In this document: one piece after another, positions 25,126 through 33,545 of the stretch
Position numbering within the stretch: position 1 is the first letter of the stretch
Layout of the letters: every line of letters starts with the position of its first letter
Assembly (NCBI RefSeq): GCF_003466125.1
Contig: NZ_QSOC01000009.1
Coordinates: 1-51,454, forward strand
Length of the DNA stretch: 51,454 nt
Reading direction: 5' to 3'
Source: Collinsella sp. TM10-22
GTDB lineage: Bacteria; Actinomycetota; Coriobacteriia; Coriobacteriales; Coriobacteriaceae
Translations under genes and position numbers: made by a program
Notes under the pieces: model-generated
The model's input: the letters and a program-made list of their open reading frames with translations, nothing else
Told to the model about the DNA's origin: nothing
The model's database searches: none

Positions 25126-27393
25126 ATGCCCCAAATAAACCTCATGGAACTCGCCGAGCAGTCTTTTGGCACCTCGCTCGAGCAGCTCGACGACCGTCGC
25201 ATTTACAAGCTGCTGGTCAAGCTCGTGCAGGAGCGCTCTTCCGCCTGCCCGCTCAACAATGGCAAGAAAAAGCTCTACTACATCTCTGCCGAGTTTTTGA
25301 TTGGCAAGCTGCTCATCAACAACATGATCGACCTCGGCATCTACGACGAGGTTAAGGACCAGCTCACCGCCGCAGGCCACGACCTCAACAAAATCGAAGA
25401 GTTTGAGGTTGAGCCGTCGCTCGGCAACGGTGGCTTGGGCCGTCTGGCCGCATGCTTCCTGGATTCCATCGCCACGCTGGGCTTGACCGGCGACGGCGTG
25501 GGCCTCAACTACCATTACGGCCTGTTCCGCCAGCGCTTTGTCGACAAGCAGCAGAAGGCCGTCCCCGATGAGTGGCTTGGCGAGCAGGACATCCTGGTCG
25601 ATGACGACCGCTCCTACACCGTTGAGTTTGGCGATTTTGCCGTTACCTCCAAGCTCGTCAACATCGATGTGCCTGGTTACGGCCAGCCCACCAAGAACCG
25701 CCTGCGCCTGTTTGACCTGGCAAGTGTCGACGATGGCCTGGTCCCCGGCAGCTCCATCGACTTCGATAAGACCGAGATCGCCAAGAACCTCACCCTGTTC
25801 CTCTATCCGGATGATTCCGACGAGCAGGGCCGTCTGCTTCGCATCTACCAGGAGTACTTCATGGTGAGCAACGCTGCCCAGCTCCTGATCGACGAGGCTG
25901 TCGAGCGCGGCAGTAACCTGCACGATCTGGCCGACTACGCCGTGGTCCAGATCAACGATACGCATCCCACCATGGTCATTCCCGAGCTCGTTCGCTTGCT
26001 CACCACCGAGCATGGCATCGAGTTTGACGAGGCCGTGACCATCGTACGCTCCATGGTCGCCTACACTAACCACACGATTCTTGCCGAGGCCCTCGAGAAG
26101 TGGCCGCTCGCCAGCCTGCAGAAGGTCTCCCCTGCCATCGCCGACATTATCGTCAAGCTCGATGAGATCGCGAAGGCCGAGCACGATGACCCGCGCGTCG
26201 CCATCATCGACGAATACAACACCGTCCACATGGCCCACATGGACATCCACTTTGGCTTCTCCATCAACGGCGTAGCCGCCCTCCACACCAAGATACTTGA
26301 GGACACCGAGCTTCATCCGTTCTACGAGATCTATCCCGAGAAGTTCTCCAACAAGACCAACGGCATCACCTTCCGCCGCTGGATCCATGGTGCCAACCCC
26401 GCGCTCGCCAGCCTGCTCGACGATGTGATCGGCACCGATTGGCGCAGCACCGGCGATCTGAGCAAGCTCGCCGAATTCGCCGACGACAAGGACGTTCTTG
26501 AGCGCCTGGCTGCCACCAAAGTCGAGGCCAAGAGCATCATGCGCCAGTTCATGGCGCTCGAGCAGGGCGTGACCATTCCCTCCAACGCCATCATCGATGT
26601 TCAGGTCAAGCGCATCCACGAGTATAAGCGCCAGCAGATGCTCGCGCTCTACATCATCTGGAAGTATCTCGACATCAAGAACGGCAACAAGCCCGCTCAC
26701 CCCGTCACCATCATCTTTGGCGGCAAGGCGGCACCTGCCTACACCATCGCCCAGGACATCATTCACCTGATCCTGACGCTGTCGCAGTGGATTGCAAACG
26801 ACCCCGACGTGGCGCCCTACCTGCAGGTTGTCATGATCGAGAACTATAACGTCACCGCCGCCGAGCGCGTGATCCCCGCCGCTGACATCTCCGAGCAGAT
26901 CAGCCTGGCCTCCAAGGAGGCAAGCGGCACCTCCAACATGAAGTTCATGCTCAACGGCGCCCTAACCCTGTGCACGCTCGACGGTGCCAACGTGGAGATT
27001 GCCGAGCTCGTGGGCGACGAGAACATCTACACCTTTGGCGCCTCGTCCAAGCAGGTCGAGCAGCTCTACGCCGACGGCACCTACGATGCCGGCGCACTCT
27101 ACCGCAAGCCCGGCATCAAACTGCTGGTGGACTTCATCACCAACCCCGCCTTTATGGCGACCGGCAACGCGGAGCGCCTGCAGCGTCTGCACGACGACAT
27201 CAAGGGCAAGGACTGGTTCATGGCCCTACTCGACATTGAGGAGTACATCCAGACCAAGGAGCGCGTGCTGGCCGACTACGAGGACCAGGACGCTTGGATG
27301 CGCAAGGCGCTCATCAATATCGCCAACGCCGGCACCTTCTCGTCCGACCGTACGATCTCCCAGTACAACGACGAGATCTGGCACCTGAGCTAG
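25126..27393 (+). CDS. glgP: Glycogen/maltodextrin phosphorylase
   Basis: A 755-residue GT35 enzyme releasing glucose 1-phosphate from alpha-1,4-glucans with phosphate. Conserved blocks include FLIGKLLINN near residue 60, EPSLGNGGLGRLAACFLDS near 98, NDTHPTMVIPEL near 283, and the pyridoxal-phosphate lysine region EASGTSNMKFMLNG near 603 followed by LDGANVEI. ATG 25126 has AGGAGG 4 bases ahead. With MalQ it would convert imported maltodextrins to glucose and glucose 1-phosphate. Confidence 0.96.
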   Translation: MPQINLMELAEQSFGTSLEQLDDRRIYKLLVKLVQERSSACPLNNGKKKLYYISAEFLIGKLLINNMIDLGIYDEVKDQLTAAGHDLNKIEEFEVEPSLGNGGLGRLAACFLDSIATLGLTGDGVGLNYHYGLFRQRFVDKQQKAVPDEWLGEQDILVDDDRSYTVEFGDFAVTSKLVNIDVPGYGQPTKNRLRLFDLASVDDGLVPGSSIDFDKTEIAKNLTLFLYPDDSDEQGRLLRIYQEYFMVSNAAQLLIDEAVERGSNLHDLADYAVVQINDTHPTMVIPELVRLLTTEHGIEFDEAVTIVRSMVAYTNHTILAEALEKWPLASLQKVSPAIADIIVKLDEIAKAEHDDPRVAIIDEYNTVHMAHMDIHFGFSINGVAALHTKILEDTELHPFYEIYPEKFSNKTNGITFRRWIHGANPALASLLDDVIGTDWRSTGDLSKLAEFADDKDVLERLAATKVEAKSIMRQFMALEQGVTIPSNAIIDVQVKRIHEYKRQQMLALYIIWKYLDIKNGNKPAHPVTIIFGGKAAPAYTIAQDIIHLILTLSQWIANDPDVAPYLQVVMIENYNVTAAERVIPAADISEQISLASKEASGTSNMKFMLNGALTLCTLDGANVEIAELVGDENIYTFGASSKQVEQLYADGTYDAGALYRKPGIKLLVDFITNPAFMATGNAERLQRLHDDIKGKDWFMALLDIEEYIQTKERVLADYEDQDAWMRKALINIANAGTFSSDRTISQYNDEIWHLS

Positions 27394-27421
27394 CTCATTC
27401 CCCTTACCCATCCTCTTGAGA

Positions 27422-27455
27422 AACGGAGTCGTGGCAACACGGCTCCGTTTTTTGT
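27422..27455 (+). terminator. glgP terminator
   Basis: AACGGAG-T-CGTG / CACG-G-CTCCGTT with a GCAA tetraloop, followed by TTTTTT, ~30 bases after the glgP stop. Confidence 0.85.
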
Positions 27456-27493
27456 GCCCGCACGTTACCCTGTGACCCGACTCTGCCTAACAA

Positions 27494-27789
27494 TCTCGAT
27501 CTGTAACAACTAGCCAGCAGAATTGGCACCGCCCGTTACAGAACGAGACAATCAAAACCGTCCATCTGAGTTCATCTCAATCTGTAACATCTGGCACCTA
27601 AAATTGGTTCTTCCTGTTACAGATCGAGACAAACGGAATCGTCCCGCAGCAATATCTCAATCTGTAACATCTAGCAGGTGAAATTCGCCTTTGGTGTTAC
27701 AGATTTAGATGAAATGGTTAGCTCAGCGGAACCGTCTCGATCTGTAACATCTAACGTCCGAAATCGGCCCTATCCGTTACAGATCGAGA
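27494..27789. repeat. Four regular 80-base hairpin repeats
   Basis: Left arms of the TCTCGATCTGTAAC type start at 27494, 27575, 27655 and 27735; right arms of the GTTACAGATCGAGA type start exactly 41 bases later in all four units. Arms are 14 bases, loops 27 bases, and spacers 25-26 bases. Loop sequences differ, but each contains a short self-complementary pair (GCCA/TGGC, ACC/GGT, AGGTG/CGCCT, CCG/CGG), so an inner stem is kept while sequence changes. The array lies between convergent glgP and the sugar ABC operon. It is not a CRISPR: units are palindromic throughout and the spacers are too alike in form and number. Confidence 0.9.
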
Positions 27790-27822
27790 CAAACGACCGG
27801 TCAGACAGTCCCAACACAAAGA

Positions 27823-27861
27823 AAGGCTCCCCTCTCGCCCAGTGGACGGGAGGGGAGCCTT
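27823..27861 (-). terminator. Terminator of the sugar ABC operon
   Basis: AAGGCTCCCCTC (27823-27834) pairs with GAGGGGAGCCTT (27850-27861). On the minus strand the stem is followed by TCTTTGTG. It ends the operon whose last gene stops at 27930. Confidence 0.75.
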
Positions 27862-27929
27862 ATATGTGACCGCGGCAAAAGGATGGCAAAGCCGCAGTCG
27901 CCCAAAGGAAGGGCCTGGTTGCACCGGGC

Positions 27930-29129
27930 CTAGATAAGGTTCTTGCCAGAGACCTTATCGAAGAGGTGGGTCGCGTTCTTCTCGAACTTGAACCAGATGG
28001 GGTCGCCCGCCTTGAGCGCGCCCTTGGCCTCGAGGTCGACGACGGGAATGATCAGGACAAACTGGCCGTCGGGAGCAGTCACGTGGACATGCTCGGTCGA
28101 GCCCATGAGCTCGGTCACCTCGACGGTGCCCTGGAGCGCACCCTCCTCGTCCTTGTCGGCAAGCAGAATCTGCTCGGGGCGCACGCCGGCCGTAATCTCC
28201 TTCACGTCGCCGCCGTCCCAGTTGAGGGCAAGCTGAGCGCAAGTCTCCGGGGCGAGCGCCACGTTCATATCCTCGGTCTTGACAGTAAAGCCGTTGCCCG
28301 AGCGCACCAGCTGGGCATCGAAGAAGTTCATCTGCGGCACGCCGATGAAGCCGGCGACGAAGATGTTCGCGGGATGGTTGAAGACCTCCTGCGGCGTGGC
28401 GATCTGCTGGACGACGCCGTCCTTCATGACCACGATGCGGTCGCCGAGGGTCATAGCCTCGGTCTGGTCGTGGGTAACGTAGATGAAGGTGCCCTTGATC
28501 TCGTGACGCAGCTTAATGAGCTCGGCGCGCATCTGGTTACGAAGCTTGGCATCCAGGTTGGACAGCGGCTCGTCCATCAGGAAGACCTTGGGGTCACGCA
28601 CGATGGCGCGGCCGATGGCGACGCGCTGGCGCTGGCCGCCAGAGAGCGCCTTGGGCTTACGGTCGAGGTACTCGGTAATACCCAGGATCTCAGCAGCGGA
28701 GCGAACCTTACGGTCGATCTCGTCCTTGGGGACCTTCTTGAGCTCAAGCGTAAACGCCATGTTCTCGTACACCGTCATATTGGGGTACAGAGCGTAGCTC
28801 TGGAACACCATGGCGATGTCGCGGTCCTTGGGCGCCACGTCGTTGACGCGCTTGCCGTCGATGAGCACGTCGCCGGAGGTGATGTCCTCTAGGCCGGCGA
28901 CCATGCGCATCGTCGTGGACTTACCGCAGCCAGAGGGGCCAACGAGGACGATGAACTCCTGGTCGTGAACGGTGAGGTTGAAGTCCTCTACAGCGAGCAC
29001 ACCGTCCTCGGTAACCTTGAGGTTGTGCTTCTTCTCCTCGGTCTTCTTCTTTTTGCCAAAGAAGCCCTTCTTTTTTGACTCGTTGTTGGGATACACCTTC
29101 TGAACATGTTTGAGAACGATCTCGGCCAT
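27930..29129 (-). CDS. Sugar ABC importer ATPase (MsmK/UgpC-like)
   Basis: A 399-residue CUT1-type ATPase. Walker A VGPSGCGKST near 64, Q-loop VFQSYALYPN, signature ALSGGQRQRVAIGRA near 163, Walker B VFLMDEPLSNLDAK, H-loop VTHDQTEAM, then the C-terminal OB-fold/TOBE regulatory domain. An unusual Lys-rich insertion (residues ~18-35, KKKGFFGKKKKTEEKKHN) interrupts the first strand region. It is the last gene of the binding protein-permease-permease-ATPase operon and may also serve other sugar importers. Confidence 0.93.
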   Translation of the reverse strand: MAEIVLKHVQKVYPNNESKKKGFFGKKKKTEEKKHNLKVTEDGVLAVEDFNLTVHDQEFIVLVGPSGCGKSTTMRMVAGLEDITSGDVLIDGKRVNDVAPKDRDIAMVFQSYALYPNMTVYENMAFTLELKKVPKDEIDRKVRSAAEILGITEYLDRKPKALSGGQRQRVAIGRAIVRDPKVFLMDEPLSNLDAKLRNQMRAELIKLRHEIKGTFIYVTHDQTEAMTLGDRIVVMKDGVVQQIATPQEVFNHPANIFVAGFIGVPQMNFFDAQLVRSGNGFTVKTEDMNVALAPETCAQLALNWDGGDVKEITAGVRPEQILLADKDEEGALQGTVEVTELMGSTEHVHVTAPDGQFVLIIPVVDLEAKGALKAGDPIWFKFEKNATHLFDKVSGKNLI

Positions 29130-29197
29130 GTCTCTACCTTTCGATACGCGGCGCCGCGCTGAGGGGCGCCGCCAAAACTTGCAAAACAGTTACGGCA

Positions 29198-30037
29198 TCA
29201 GCCCTTGACGGCACCTGCCACCACACCGTCGATGATGTACTTCTGGCAGAAGATGTACATGATGACGATGGGGACAACGACCATCATGATGCAGGCCATC
29301 ATGGGGCCGAGCTCGACGTGGCCATAGCCGCCGCGGAAGTACTGGATCAAAATAGGAATGGTCTTGTACTTGGTGGAGTCGAGCGTAAGGTAGGGCAGCA
29401 GGTAGTCGTTCCAGACCCACATGGTCTCGAGGATGCCGACCGAAAGATAGGTGGGCTTCATGATGGGGAGAACGATCTTAAAGAACACCTGGACCGGGTT
29501 GCAGCCGTCAATCATGGCCGCTTCCTCAATCTCGAGCGGGATGTTCTTGACGAAGCCGGCGAACATAAAGACCGCGAGGCCCGCGCCAAAACCGAGGTAG
29601 ATGAAGCAGATGTTAAACGGCGTGTTAAAGCCGATGCGGTCCGCGAGGTTGGACAGCGTGAACATGAGCATCTGGAACGGTACGACCATCGAGAAGACGA
29701 ACAGGTAATAGAAGAAGTTCGAGATCTTGCTGTTGACGCGCACCACGTACCAAGCGCACATGGAGCAGCACACCAGAATCAGCACGACCGACGTGACCGT
29801 GATGATAAGCGAGTACATAAACGCCGAGGCAAAGCCCTGCTCGTTCAGAGCGTGCACGTAGTTTGCGAGGCCGTTGAACGTCTCGGGCGTGAGCAGATCG
29901 AACGCCGTGGTGGTGCTGATTGCGGTCGCTTTCTTAAAGGAATTGAGCGCAATCATGAACACGGGGTAGATCCATGCGAGCGACAGGATCGTAAAGAAGA
30001 TCGAGAGCGCGCGGTTGATAGCCTTATCGCGTTTCAT
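29198..30037 (-). CDS. Sugar ABC permease, MalG type
   Basis: A 279-residue membrane protein with six helices and the EAA loop EEAAMIDGCNPVQVFFKIVL near residue 190, followed by P-I-M-K-P, which docks to the ATPase. The ATG (30035-30037) overlaps the stop of the MalF-type gene as TAATG. It belongs to the CUT1 (oligosaccharide) importer family; with MalF it forms the channel. Confidence 0.93.
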   Translation of the reverse strand: MKRDKAINRALSIFFTILSLAWIYPVFMIALNSFKKATAISTTTAFDLLTPETFNGLANYVHALNEQGFASAFMYSLIITVTSVVLILVCCSMCAWYVVRVNSKISNFFYYLFVFSMVVPFQMLMFTLSNLADRIGFNTPFNICFIYLGFGAGLAVFMFAGFVKNIPLEIEEAAMIDGCNPVQVFFKIVLPIMKPTYLSVGILETMWVWNDYLLPYLTLDSTKYKTIPILIQYFRGGYGHVELGPMMACIMMVVVPIVIMYIFCQKYIIDGVVAGAVKG

Positions 30038-30891
30038 TACTGCTGCACCTCCTTGGACCTCGTGGCCTTAAGCTGGATCATAGAAATAGCGACAACCAGG
30101 ATGCAGAAGATAACTGCCTTGGCCTGACCGATGCCCTGCCATGCGATGCCAGCACGCGAATAGAACGTGTTGTAGATGTTCAGGGCGAGCATCTCGGTGG
30201 AGTGCGCCGGGGCGCCACCGGTAAGGGCGAGGTTCTGGTCGAACAGCTTAAAGCCGTTGGTGATGGACAGGAACAGGCAGATGGTGATGGTCGGCATCAG
30301 GTTGGGGATCTTAACCTTCCAAAACGTCTGCCATGCCGTAGCGCCATCGACCTTGGCGGCCTCGATGTAGTCAGACGGAATGGACTGCAGACCGGCGATG
30401 TAGATGATCATCATGTAGCCGACCTGTTGCCACAGGGTCAGGATGATAAGGCCCCAGAAGCCAGCGGCGGAGTTGAGGGCGATAAGCTGGGCACCCACGT
30501 TGGAGAGCAGGCAGTTGATCAGAATCTGCCAAATGTAACCCAGTACAATGCCGCCAATCAGGTTAGGCATAAAGAAAATCGTACGGAAGATGTTGGTGCC
30601 CTTGAGCGCCTTGCGAGTGAGCGCCTGCGCAATGGCCAGCGCGATCACGTTGATGAGCACCGTCGACAGGAAAGCAAACGCCACGGTAAAGAAGAACGAC
30701 GTGGAGAACTGCGGATCGGACAGCGCGCGCACGTAGTTCTCGATACCGACAAAGTGCGCGTTATTGATGGTAATAAACTGGCAGAACGAGAGATAGAAAC
30801 CCTGGATAAAGGGAATCACGAACCCGATCATAAACGCCAGGCACGTGGGCAGCATAAAGAGCGGCCACCAGCGCTTGAGTGCTTTGCCCAT
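30037..30891 (-). CDS. Sugar ABC permease, MalF type
   Basis: A 284-residue membrane protein with six helices and the EAA loop IEAAKVDGATAWQTFWKVKI near residue 180. ATG 30889-30891 has AAAGGA ahead. It is separated from the binding-protein gene by a strong intercistronic hairpin and is coupled to the downstream permease. Confidence 0.92.
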   Translation of the reverse strand: MGKALKRWWPLFMLPTCLAFMIGFVIPFIQGFYLSFCQFITINNAHFVGIENYVRALSDPQFSTSFFFTVAFAFLSTVLINVIALAIAQALTRKALKGTNIFRTIFFMPNLIGGIVLGYIWQILINCLLSNVGAQLIALNSAAGFWGLIILTLWQQVGYMMIIYIAGLQSIPSDYIEAAKVDGATAWQTFWKVKIPNLMPTITICLFLSITNGFKLFDQNLALTGGAPAHSTEMLALNIYNTFYSRAGIAWQGIGQAKAVIFCILVVAISMIQLKATRSKEVQQ

Positions 30892-30911
30892 AGAAGGGTC
30901 CTTTCAATATG

Positions 30912-30947
30912 CAGGGGGCGGGCAAACCTACGTCTGCCCGCCCCCTG
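30912..30947 (-). promoter_or_regulatory. Intercistronic hairpin between binding protein and permease
   Basis: CAGGGGGCGGGCA (30912-30924) pairs perfectly with TGCCCGCCCCCTG (30935-30947). There is no T-tract. As in mal operons, such a stem can stabilise the upstream mRNA so that the binding protein is made in excess. Confidence 0.75.
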
Positions 30948-30978
30948 TCGCTAATCAGATAGCTTGGGCAGCAACTGC

Positions 30979-32295
30979 TTACTCGGAAGCAGCCTTCTCG
31001 GTCTTCCAGCCATCGACGAAGGCGTTCTTGACGCCGTCCCACTTGGTGTTGTCGGCAGCATAAGCGATGAGAGCCTGCTTGAGGTTCTTCTTCCACTCCT
31101 CGGAGGGGATGTAAACGAAGTCCCAAGCGACGGTCTTCTTGCCGTCCTTGGCCATAGCAACGGCCTGCTGAGAGAAGACGTTGGTGGTCTCCTTAGCGCT
31201 CTTGAACGGGGCGGTCAGACCCATCTTGTCAGCGATGATGCTGGTGGCGGTGTCAGAAGTGACGCACCAATACATGAAGTCCTCGGTGGCCTTCTGGGCA
31301 TCCTCGGAAGCCTGGGAGCTGACGCACCAGTAGTTCTCGCCGCCGGAGCACAGGCCCTGGTTCTCCTCGCCGTCGACGCCGATGTAGATCGGCAGCATGC
31401 CGAGCTGGTCGTCGGTCATACCGGCCTTGGTGAGGTCGGCGTAGGCCCAAGAGCCGTTCTGATAGAAGACGGCCTTGCCGGTTGCGAACTCGTTGGTGGC
31501 GTCGTCACCGGTCTTGGAGGCGAGCTGCGAAGGATCGCAGGTGGAGTCGGTGATGTACAGGTCGAAGATCTGCTTAAAGTTGTCGAGATACTCGCCCTTG
31601 ATCTCGTCGTCCTCCTGATTGTGCTCCTTCTCGAACTCGTAGTAGAGCGGGAGGTTGGCGAGGTGCGTGGTGTAGCGCCAGCTGGAGGAGTCATCCATAC
31701 CGGCGGAAGTGAAGGCACCGTCAACGCCGAGCTCGTCCTTGCGGGCCTGGATGTCATCGGCGCAAGCCTTCAGCTTGTCGAAGGAGTTGATGTCCTCGGC
31801 CTTGTAGCCGGCCTTCTCGAGGAGCTCCTTGTTGTAAATGATGCCGTAGCTCTCCTGAACCCAGTCGATACCCAGATCCTTGCCGTCGGACTGCAGCGCC
31901 AGGGAGTCGTCGATGAGCTCGCCGCGGAGCTTGGTGTCGGAAAGATCGGCGCAGTAGTCCTTCCAGTTCTTAAGGCCGGTGGGGCCGTTGACCTGGAACA
32001 GCGTCGGAGCGGAGCTCTTGGACATCTCGGACTTGAGCTTCTCCTCGTAGGTGTTGGAGGCGGCGGTCACGATCTTGACCTCGACGCCCTTCTCCTTCTT
32101 GTACGCCTTGGCGATCTCCTTCCACTCCTTGTCGACCTCGGGCTTGAACTGGAGGAAGTAGACCTCGGCAGCGTCACCAGAAGCAGAGGAGCCAGAGCCG
32201 GCAGAACCACCGCAGCCCACGAGGCCCAGACCAAGAACCGCAGCCGCGGAACCAGCAAAGCCCAGGAACTGCCTTCTGCTCATTTCGTTCTTCAT
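30979..32295 (-). CDS. Sugar ABC substrate-binding lipoprotein
   Basis: A 438-residue extracellular solute-binding protein of the MalE/family 1 type. The signal sequence has both a twin-arginine start (MSRRQFLGFAG) and a lipobox ending LGLVGC (Cys near residue 28), then a Gly/Ser linker. Inside, EVYFLQFKPEVDKEWKEIAK is the typical first strand-helix of family 1 binding proteins. ATG 32293-32295 follows AAAGGGTGG; the ATG four codons later is also possible. Substrate is probably maltodextrin or a related alpha-glucoside, inferred from malQ, glgP and the shared regulator sites. Confidence 0.92.
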   Translation of the reverse strand: MKNEMSRRQFLGFAGSAAAVLGLGLVGCGGSAGSGSSASGDAAEVYFLQFKPEVDKEWKEIAKAYKKEKGVEVKIVTAASNTYEEKLKSEMSKSSAPTLFQVNGPTGLKNWKDYCADLSDTKLRGELIDDSLALQSDGKDLGIDWVQESYGIIYNKELLEKAGYKAEDINSFDKLKACADDIQARKDELGVDGAFTSAGMDDSSSWRYTTHLANLPLYYEFEKEHNQEDDEIKGEYLDNFKQIFDLYITDSTCDPSQLASKTGDDATNEFATGKAVFYQNGSWAYADLTKAGMTDDQLGMLPIYIGVDGEENQGLCSGGENYWCVSSQASEDAQKATEDFMYWCVTSDTATSIIADKMGLTAPFKSAKETTNVFSQQAVAMAKDGKKTVAWDFVYIPSEEWKKNLKQALIAYAADNTKWDGVKNAFVDGWKTEKAASE

Positions 32296-32318
32296 TACAA
32301 TCCACCCTTTCACACCGT

Positions 32319-32337
32319 GGCGGCACCCTTTGCCGCC
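32319..32337 (-). promoter_or_regulatory. Small hairpin in binding-protein leader
   Basis: GGCGGC (32319-32324) and GCCGCC (32332-32337) can pair in the 5' leader of the binding-protein mRNA, ~25 bases before its start codon. Confidence 0.4.
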
Positions 32338-32375
32338 GCCTTCGGAGATTGGCTCGGGGACTTTGCCCCTTTTGC

Positions 32376-32488
32376 TGACTTGTACAATACGCTATTTGGC
32401 TAGTTGTTTGAACAAGTATTACTAGAGCGGTAGAAAAACTTCGGTGAACGGTAATTTCGACTTGATACTTGACAAGTTTTGTATAAAC
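32376..32488 (-). promoter_or_regulatory. Binding-protein operon promoter with GntR-type sites
   Basis: On the minus strand TTCAAA-17-TATTGT is a plausible promoter. Its -35 overlaps GTTTGAAC within TTGTTTGAACAA (32404-32415), and its -10 overlaps TTGTACAA. A further exact GTnTAnAC match, GTATAAAC, is at 32481-32488. These resemble the malQ and PTS upstream sites. Confidence 0.55.
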
Positions 32489-32512
32489 AATTATTTGTTA
32501 TCGAATGCAGAG

Positions 32513-32559
32513 AAAACGCCCGATCAAGCCGATGCATCGTCGGTTTGACCGGGCGTTTT
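32513..32559 (-). terminator. gntR terminator
   Basis: A 20-base arm starting AAAACGCC (32513) pairs with one ending GGGCGTTTT (32559), with few mismatches; on the minus strand it is followed by CTCTGC after TTTT. It separates gntR from the sugar ABC operon. Confidence 0.7.
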
Positions 32560-32601
32560 CGCTTTGAGGGCATGAGTCTCGTCAGGCTGCGAGCTAGCCG
32601 G

Positions 32602-33321
32602 CTATCGCTTGGAATTGACGCGGTAATGGAAGATCTCGGGGTGTGTGCGGGCATGCGTGACCTCGAACAAGATGCCGTCCGAGGTGTACGACTGGCTCTC
32701 CATGACGGCGACGCAGTTGTACTTGCCGAGGTCCAGATAGCTGCAGTCTTCATCGTTGGCGAGCTCGACACTCACCGTACGACGGCTCGCCATCACTTTG
32801 ACGCCGCGCTTGTGCTCCAGATAGCCGTAGATAGAATCCGCCGCGATCTCGGGGGTCAGGCCCTTGGCGATCGACGCCAAAAAGTAGCCATGGTCCACTT
32901 GGCGCGCGCTGCCGTTGAGGCTTCGGACACGCACGACGCGAATCAGCTCCTCGCCCACCTTAAAGCCCAGGCGACGTGAGAGTTGCTCAGTGCAAATCAA
33001 ATGTTCAAAAGACTTGACCTCGGTCGATGCGACGGCATTGTTGCGTTTTGCGAACTCGCCAAACGACTCAACCTCTTCGAGTGCGCCCAGCATGTCGGTT
33101 TCGCCCTTAAGCCAAATAACGCGCACGCCCTTACCGTGTATAGGCTGCACAAACATCTGGTCGGCCAGCATGCTCAAGGCGCGTCGAACGGTATTGCGCG
33201 TGCAGCCAAACTCCGCGGTCAGCTCGGCTTCGGTTGGCAGCATCTCCTGAAACGCATAGGTCCCGTTGATGATGCGCGAACGGATCTCGCGGTAGATTCC
33301 TTCGTAAATCGCTTTTGGCAT
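32602..33321 (-). CDS. GntR/HutC-family regulator (TreR-like)
   Basis: A 239-residue regulator. Winged helix-turn-helix at the N-terminus (LPTEAELTAEFGCTRNTVRR near 28-47, then the wing QPIHGKGVRV), and a C-terminal UbiC-transcription-regulator-associated (UTRA) effector domain that would bind a (phospho)sugar. It is divergent from the PTS-phosphatase gene and upstream of the sugar ABC operon. GTTTAAAC in its own upstream region, and similar sites before the PTS, ABC and malQ genes, suggest it controls the whole alpha-glucan set. The effector could be a PTS product such as a disaccharide phosphate. Confidence 0.9.
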   Translation of the reverse strand: MPKAIYEGIYREIRSRIINGTYAFQEMLPTEAELTAEFGCTRNTVRRALSMLADQMFVQPIHGKGVRVIWLKGETDMLGALEEVESFGEFAKRNNAVASTEVKSFEHLICTEQLSRRLGFKVGEELIRVVRVRSLNGSARQVDHGYFLASIAKGLTPEIAADSIYGYLEHKRGVKVMASRRTVSVELANDEDCSYLDLGKYNCVAVMESQSYTSDGILFEVTHARTHPEIFHYRVNSKR

Positions 33322-33375
33322 GATTTCACCTCTAATGAATATGTATGGCTAGGCACGATAGCATTTCTTAAAGTT

Positions 33376-33505
33376 GTTTAAACCGATTATCGGTAAAGCA
33401 CGGATTATTTACCGTCGACGGTTCCCCCGAAACCCAAATCGGACCGAATCAAAACCGTCAATGCGGCAAGCAGCCAGTCCTCTACAATGAGTTCATTGTT
33501 TAAAC
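33376..33505. promoter_or_regulatory. gntR-PTS divergent control region
   Basis: Two identical GTTTAAAC octamers (33376-33383 and 33498-33505) flank the divergent promoters. TACAAT (33483-33488) is a likely -10 for the PTS gene, with the second octamer just downstream; TATCGT on the minus strand is a likely -10 for gntR. The arrangement fits repression of both genes by the GntR protein. Confidence 0.6.
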
Positions 33506-33545
33506 GTTCTTGCTCGCACAGCATGTTGCATCCGAAAGGCATATT

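Noticed and set aside
25084..26766. 560-codon minus-strand ORF opposite glgP
   Set aside because: Antisense shadow with Val/Gly/Leu/Asp-rich nonsense composition.
27494..27789. CRISPR array
   Set aside because: Units are palindromic hairpins with an 80-base period, only four copies, structured loops, and no cas genes.
30964..32403. 479-codon plus-strand ORF opposite the sugar-binding protein
   Set aside because: Antisense shadow of a clear lipoprotein gene.
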